Both the position numbers and the translations under genes were made by a program. Positions 6,419 through 9,430 of a stretch of DNA of 9,430 nucleotides are shown one piece after another. The first letter of the stretch is position 1. Each line of letters opens with the position of its first letter. The notes under the pieces are model-generated. The model was given only the letters and a program-made list of their open reading frames with translations. It did no database searches and had not been told where the DNA came from. Source of the DNA: an uncultured Bacteroidales bacterium (GTDB lineage Bacteria; Bacteroidota; Bacteroidia; Bacteroidales; Paludibacteraceae); the NCBI GenBank assembly GCA_900556095.1, contig USNU01000034.1, positions 1 to 9,430 on the forward strand, written 5' to 3'.

Positions 6419-7109
6419 CGTTTTGTGTTCTATGCCGGCGTTGCTGATGCTCACTTTCGGAACCTATTTGTTGGGCGTGTTTTTGCAGCGCAAATCGGGG
6501 TGGACTCTGTTGCACCCGTTCTTGGTGTGTATTCCTGTTCTGTTGGTTTTGCTGAAAGTGTTGGATATCCCGTATGAAACCTATTCGCAAGCCAATCAGC
6601 CGATTAATTTCCTTCTCGGACCGAGTGTTGTGGCGTTGGCTTTGTCGCTTTATGAAGAGTTGGAGACTATCAAACATAATGCATTGCCGATATTTGTAGC
6701 CGTGATAGTGGGTGCTTTGGTAGGAGTGGTGAGTGTTTATTTTTCGTGCAAAATGCTTCACATGGATGGTATGTGGGTACGCTCTTTGGAGGCCAAATCG
6801 GTAACCACGCCGATAGCCATGGACGTAACGCATTCCCTTGGCGGAAATGAGTCGTTGGCAGCCGTGTCGGTAATCATTACAGGCTTTCTTGGTTCACTGA
6901 TGGGACCATTTGTTTTGCGTCTATGCCATATTACGAACCCTGTGGCGAAAGGGCTGGCGATGGGTTGTTCAGCGCATGGATTGGGGACAGCGCGTGCTAT
7001 TGAATTAGGAGCCGTCGAGGGGGCGGTCAGTGGTCTCTGTATCGCCCTTATGGGTGTCGCCACTGCCCTCCTTGTCCCGCTATTCCATATAGTCCTCCCT
7101 ATCTGGTAA
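6411..7109 (+). CDS. lrgB: LrgB/CidB family membrane protein
   Basis: 232 aa from ATG 6411 to TAA 7109, the normal size for LrgB (about 230 aa). The ATG sits inside the end of lrgA (8-bp overlap, ATGCGTGA) with a purine-rich AGAAAGGGG about 8 nt upstream. Conserved stretches include NFLLGPSVVALALSLYEE (66-83), the KSVTTPIAMDV block (129-139) and CSAHGLGTARAIELG (186-200), all characteristic of the family. The protein is strongly hydrophobic throughout, with about 6-8 predicted spans. It works with LrgA in the inner membrane; the proposed roles are control of murein hydrolase export or autolysis and, in some bacteria and plant chloroplasts, carboxylate transport. No terminator is evident after the stop codon; the next 20 bp lead into a gene remnant. 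Confidence 0.93.
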   Translation: MRDVLCSMPALLMLTFGTYLLGVFLQRKSGWTLLHPFLVCIPVLLVLLKVLDIPYETYSQANQPINFLLGPSVVALALSLYEELETIKHNALPIFVAVIVGALVGVVSVYFSCKMLHMDGMWVRSLEAKSVTTPIAMDVTHSLGGNESLAAVSVIITGFLGSLMGPFVLRLCHITNPVAKGLAMGCSAHGLGTARAIELGAVEGAVSGLCIALMGVATALLVPLFHIVLPIW

Positions 7110-7129
7110 TTAACGTTAGTTTGATATAA

Positions 7130-7330
7130 GCGGAGCGTTGCTATTATTGGACGCATATTGCCAAAAATATCCTTCTGGAGAGCCTGACGGAAATAGCGGA
7201 TGATGCCTTTGAAGGTTGCGCCGAGCATTGTACATTGTATGCACCTTTCAGAACGGGTTCTGCATATCGCAACCACCCGGTGTTTGGCAAGTTCCGCGAG
7301 GTGGTGATAGAACGTGTCTGTTCGATATAA
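7130..7330 (+). pseudogene. Decayed C-terminal remnant of a BspA-like leucine-rich-repeat protein
   Basis: A frame of 66 codons is open from just after an in-frame TAA (7127-7129) to TAA 7328-7330. It has no start codon before its conserved part. The translation contains SLTEIADDAFEGCAEHCTLY followed by APFRTGSAYRNHPVFGKFREVV. That is the pattern of the end of BspA-like LRR proteins (LRR_5, PF13306): a last repeat of the form IxxxAFxGC, then CTLYVPxGTxxAYxxxxVWxxFxxIVE. The upstream repeats, signal peptide and start are missing, so this is best read as the relic of a larger surface-protein gene left between lrgB and recG. The rest of the 7110-7397 gap shows nothing else I can name. The family assignment is by eye and not searched. 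Confidence 0.65.
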
Positions 7331-7397
7331 ATACAATGCTCTTTTGCAGAGAAAAATGATGGAGACAATCCCTTGTTATTATGAATTACATCCCAAT

Positions 7398-9430
7398 CTA
7401 CGAAATCTCCGACCAATTATGTGCCTCAATTCGTAGCAGGTCAAGTTGCCGCTTGTAGATGCGGTTATATTCGTCTTCAAGCAGCGGATCTTTCTCCAAT
7501 ATACTTTCTGCGGTATGGCGGGCAATTTCCAATATCTGTCCGTCGGTGGATAAAGAGGCAATGTGCAAGTCAAAAGGCAGTCCCGATTGTTGCGTGCCAT
7601 CCAAATCACCGGGGCCACGCAGTTGCAAATCTGCTTCTGCTATACGGAACCCGTCATTCGTTGCCACCATAATATCCATACGCTGTCGGGTTTCTTTGGT
7701 CAGTTCCAACCGGGTCAGCAGAATACAATAACTTTGGTCGGCTCCGCGTCCGACACGTCCGCGCAATTGGTGCAACTGGCTCAGTCCGAATCGCTCGGCG
7801 TTCTCAATAATCATCACACTCGCATTAGGTACATTCACTCCTACTTCAATCACTGTCGTAGCCACCAATATCTGCGTCTCGCCCGAGGCAAAATGCTGCA
7901 TTTGCTCGTCTTTGTCTTTTGCTTTCATCTGCCCATGTACCATCGAAATCTTGTATTCGGGGAATGTATCGCATAGTTCGTTGTAGCCGTTTTCCAAATC
8001 TTGTAAATCCAATTTCTCATTTTCCTTGATAAGTGGAAAAACAACATACACCTGCCGTCCCGCCTGTATCTGCCCTCTGATAAACTGGTTCACTGATTGT
8101 CTGCGCTGTATGGAGTAATGCAATGTCTGTACAGGTTTGCGTCCGGGTGGCAGTTCATCGATGATACTTACCCGCAAGTCGCCATATACAGTCATTGCCA
8201 ACGTCCGTGGAATAGGTGTGGCGGTCATCACCAGTACATGCGGCGGTCGCACATTTTTGCTCCATAGTTTTGCACGCTGGGCTACGCCGAAACGGTGCTG
8301 CTCGTCCACCACCACCAATCCGAGATTTGACCATTGTACGGTATCTTCCAATAGCGCATGCGTACCAATCAGTATATCTATCCGCCCTGTTTGTAGGGCA
8401 GGGTGGAGAAGGTCTCTTTGTTTCTTGGTGGTAGAGCCGGTAAGTAGGGCTATCCGTAAACCGTTAGGATTGTCCTCGCTTGCCAACAGCGGTTTGAGAA
8501 ACCCGTTCAATGTCTCATAGTGCTGGTTGGCGAGTATCTCCGTCGGTGCCATAATACACGTCTGGTACCCGTTGTCAATCGCCAGCAGGCAGCACATCAG
8601 TGCCACCAGAGTCTTACCACTACCCACATCGCCTTGCAGCAGACGGTTCATCTGTTTGCCCGATTTTAGGTCTGTATGTATCTCGCGTATCACCCGTTTT
8701 TGCGCATTGGTCAGCAGAAAAGGCAAACTCTGATACATCGCATTGAAATTCCGTCCCACAATCGGCATCGGGAAACCCGCATTTTGCTCACGGCGTTTCA
8801 TCTGCCTCAGTATCTGCAATTGGATATAGAACAACTCTTCAAACTTGAGCCGCTCTTTCGCACGTTGCATCGTCGGGGTGTCTTTTGGGAAATGGATGTT
8901 TTGCAACGCTTCTGTGAGTCCTGGTAGGTGGTAGTGCTGCAGCACATCGGCCCCGATTGTATCAGGAATTCCCATTGCCAAATCCGGTAGCAAACCTGCG
9001 ATAATCGTGCGTATGACGCGTGAGTTGATGCCCGCTTTTTTCATACGCTCCGTGGTATTGTAATGCGGTTCCAAACCTTGCGTCATCTCGGGTTTCACCT
9101 GTGCCATCGGCGTCAATTCGGGGTGTACGAAATTATATTGGTGGTTGAACCGTGTCGGTTTGCCAAAAAGCAGATACTTCACTCCCTTCTGCAATTTGAC
9201 GTATTGTACGCCCTTAAACCATACCAGTTCTATCAGATGTGTTCCATCGGAGAATTGTACACTCAGCCGTTGTGCCTTGCCCACTCCAATTGTATGCCAT
9301 TCCATCACCTCGCCGACAATCTGCACGTAGGTTTCGTCGTCCTCTATCTCTGCAATCTTGTAGAACTTACTGCGGTCTATATACTTAAAAGGGTACTGAC
9401 GGAGCATATCAAGCGCCGTCTGTACCCCTA
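7398..9430 (-). CDS. recG: ATP-dependent DNA helicase RecG, 5' end beyond window
   Basis: The frame runs from the right edge to TAG at 7400-7398, at least 677 codons. An internal Met at 9407 is not the start: the frame continues upstream as GVQTALD-MLRQYPFKYIDRS, which is the conserved wedge-domain lead-in of RecG, and only about 25 residues of the usual roughly 690-700 are missing. Numbering from that Met: OB-fold wedge domain about 20-100, Walker A GDVGSGKT 259-266, motif Ia APTEILANQH, DEQH box 368-371, TATPIPRT 395-402, TTVIEVGVNVPNA 517-529, QLHQLRGRVGRG 544-555 and the TRG region FRIAEADLQLRGPGDLDG 587-604. All helicase motifs are intact. RecG reverses stalled replication forks and branch-migrates Holliday junctions in the cytoplasm. 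The gene converges on the lrgAB unit; no terminator is recognised between them. Confidence 0.97.
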   Translation of the reverse strand, partial: GVQTALDMLRQYPFKYIDRSKFYKIAEIEDDETYVQIVGEVMEWHTIGVGKAQRLSVQFSDGTHLIELVWFKGVQYVKLQKGVKYLLFGKPTRFNHQYNFVHPELTPMAQVKPEMTQGLEPHYNTTERMKKAGINSRVIRTIIAGLLPDLAMGIPDTIGADVLQHYHLPGLTEALQNIHFPKDTPTMQRAKERLKFEELFYIQLQILRQMKRREQNAGFPMPIVGRNFNAMYQSLPFLLTNAQKRVIREIHTDLKSGKQMNRLLQGDVGSGKTLVALMCCLLAIDNGYQTCIMAPTEILANQHYETLNGFLKPLLASEDNPNGLRIALLTGSTTKKQRDLLHPALQTGRIDILIGTHALLEDTVQWSNLGLVVVDEQHRFGVAQRAKLWSKNVRPPHVLVMTATPIPRTLAMTVYGDLRVSIIDELPPGRKPVQTLHYSIQRRQSVNQFIRGQIQAGRQVYVVFPLIKENEKLDLQDLENGYNELCDTFPEYKISMVHGQMKAKDKDEQMQHFASGETQILVATTVIEVGVNVPNASVMIIENAERFGLSQLHQLRGRVGRGADQSYCILLTRLELTKETRQRMDIMVATNDGFRIAEADLQLRGPGDLDGTQQSGLPFDLHIASLSTDGQILEIARHTAESILEKDPLLEDEYNRIYKRQLDLLRIEAHNWSEIS

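Noticed and set aside
7338..7351. CTCTTTTGCAGAG hairpin as a terminator between lrgB and recG
   Set aside because: Only a 4-bp stem, and neither strand has a T-tract on the correct side.
7144..7416. 90-codon open frame on the minus strand across the lrgB-recG gap
   Set aside because: The plus strand of the same segment gives a BspA-like C-terminus; the minus frame overlaps the recG end and has no recognisable features.
9405..9407. ATG as the start of recG
   Set aside because: The frame continues upstream to the window edge with the conserved RecG lead-in (GVQTALD), so this Met is internal.

Overview
The window looks like chromosomal DNA from a member of the Bacteroidota, most likely order Bacteroidales. 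Three things point there: protein-family content (IgGFc-binding-like secreted protein, multidomain endonuclease I with a Bacteroidales-style C-terminal tail, BspA-like leucine-rich-repeat remnant); promoters of the Bacteroides type (TTTG or TTG, about 20 nt, then TAnnTTTG); and weak Shine-Dalgarno sequences with several non-ATG starts. The species cannot be fixed from this sequence.

Layout, left to right. (1) 1-1372, minus: the N-terminal 457 codons of a secreted IgGFc-binding-domain protein, cut by the left edge. (2) 1373-1684: intergenic, holding the -7 promoter element of that gene and a degenerate 11-bp-period repeat. (3) 1685-5669, minus: a three-gene cluster transcribed right to left in the order AmpG-like MFS permease, PssA (phosphatidylserine synthase), secreted endonuclease I. 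The first two are 32 bp apart and very probably co-transcribed. The third follows after 119 bp with no recognisable promoter of its own. (4) 5670-6049: a divergent control region with one good Bacteroides-type promoter on each strand, nested small palindromes and a clean four-copy 11-bp tandem repeat. (5) 6050-7109, plus: lrgA and lrgB, overlapping by 8 bp. (6) 7110-7397: a non-coding gap containing the decayed C-terminal end of a BspA-like LRR protein. (7) 7398-9430, minus: recG, whose 5' end lies beyond the right edge.

Functionally, the middle of the window concerns the cell envelope. A muropeptide-permease-family transporter and a phospholipid-synthesis enzyme are expressed one way, and a holin-like CidA/LrgA-LrgB pair the other way, from a shared control region. 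The flanks carry two secreted proteins and the housekeeping repair helicase RecG.

I did not find a convincing new multi-gene system. The most unusual signal is a recurring GTGG(A/G)T-N5 unit with an 11-bp period. It appears three times in the window, always reading on the plus strand: in the 1373-1684 gap, inside the AmpG-like gene (as an in-frame 33-bp block), and upstream of lrgA.
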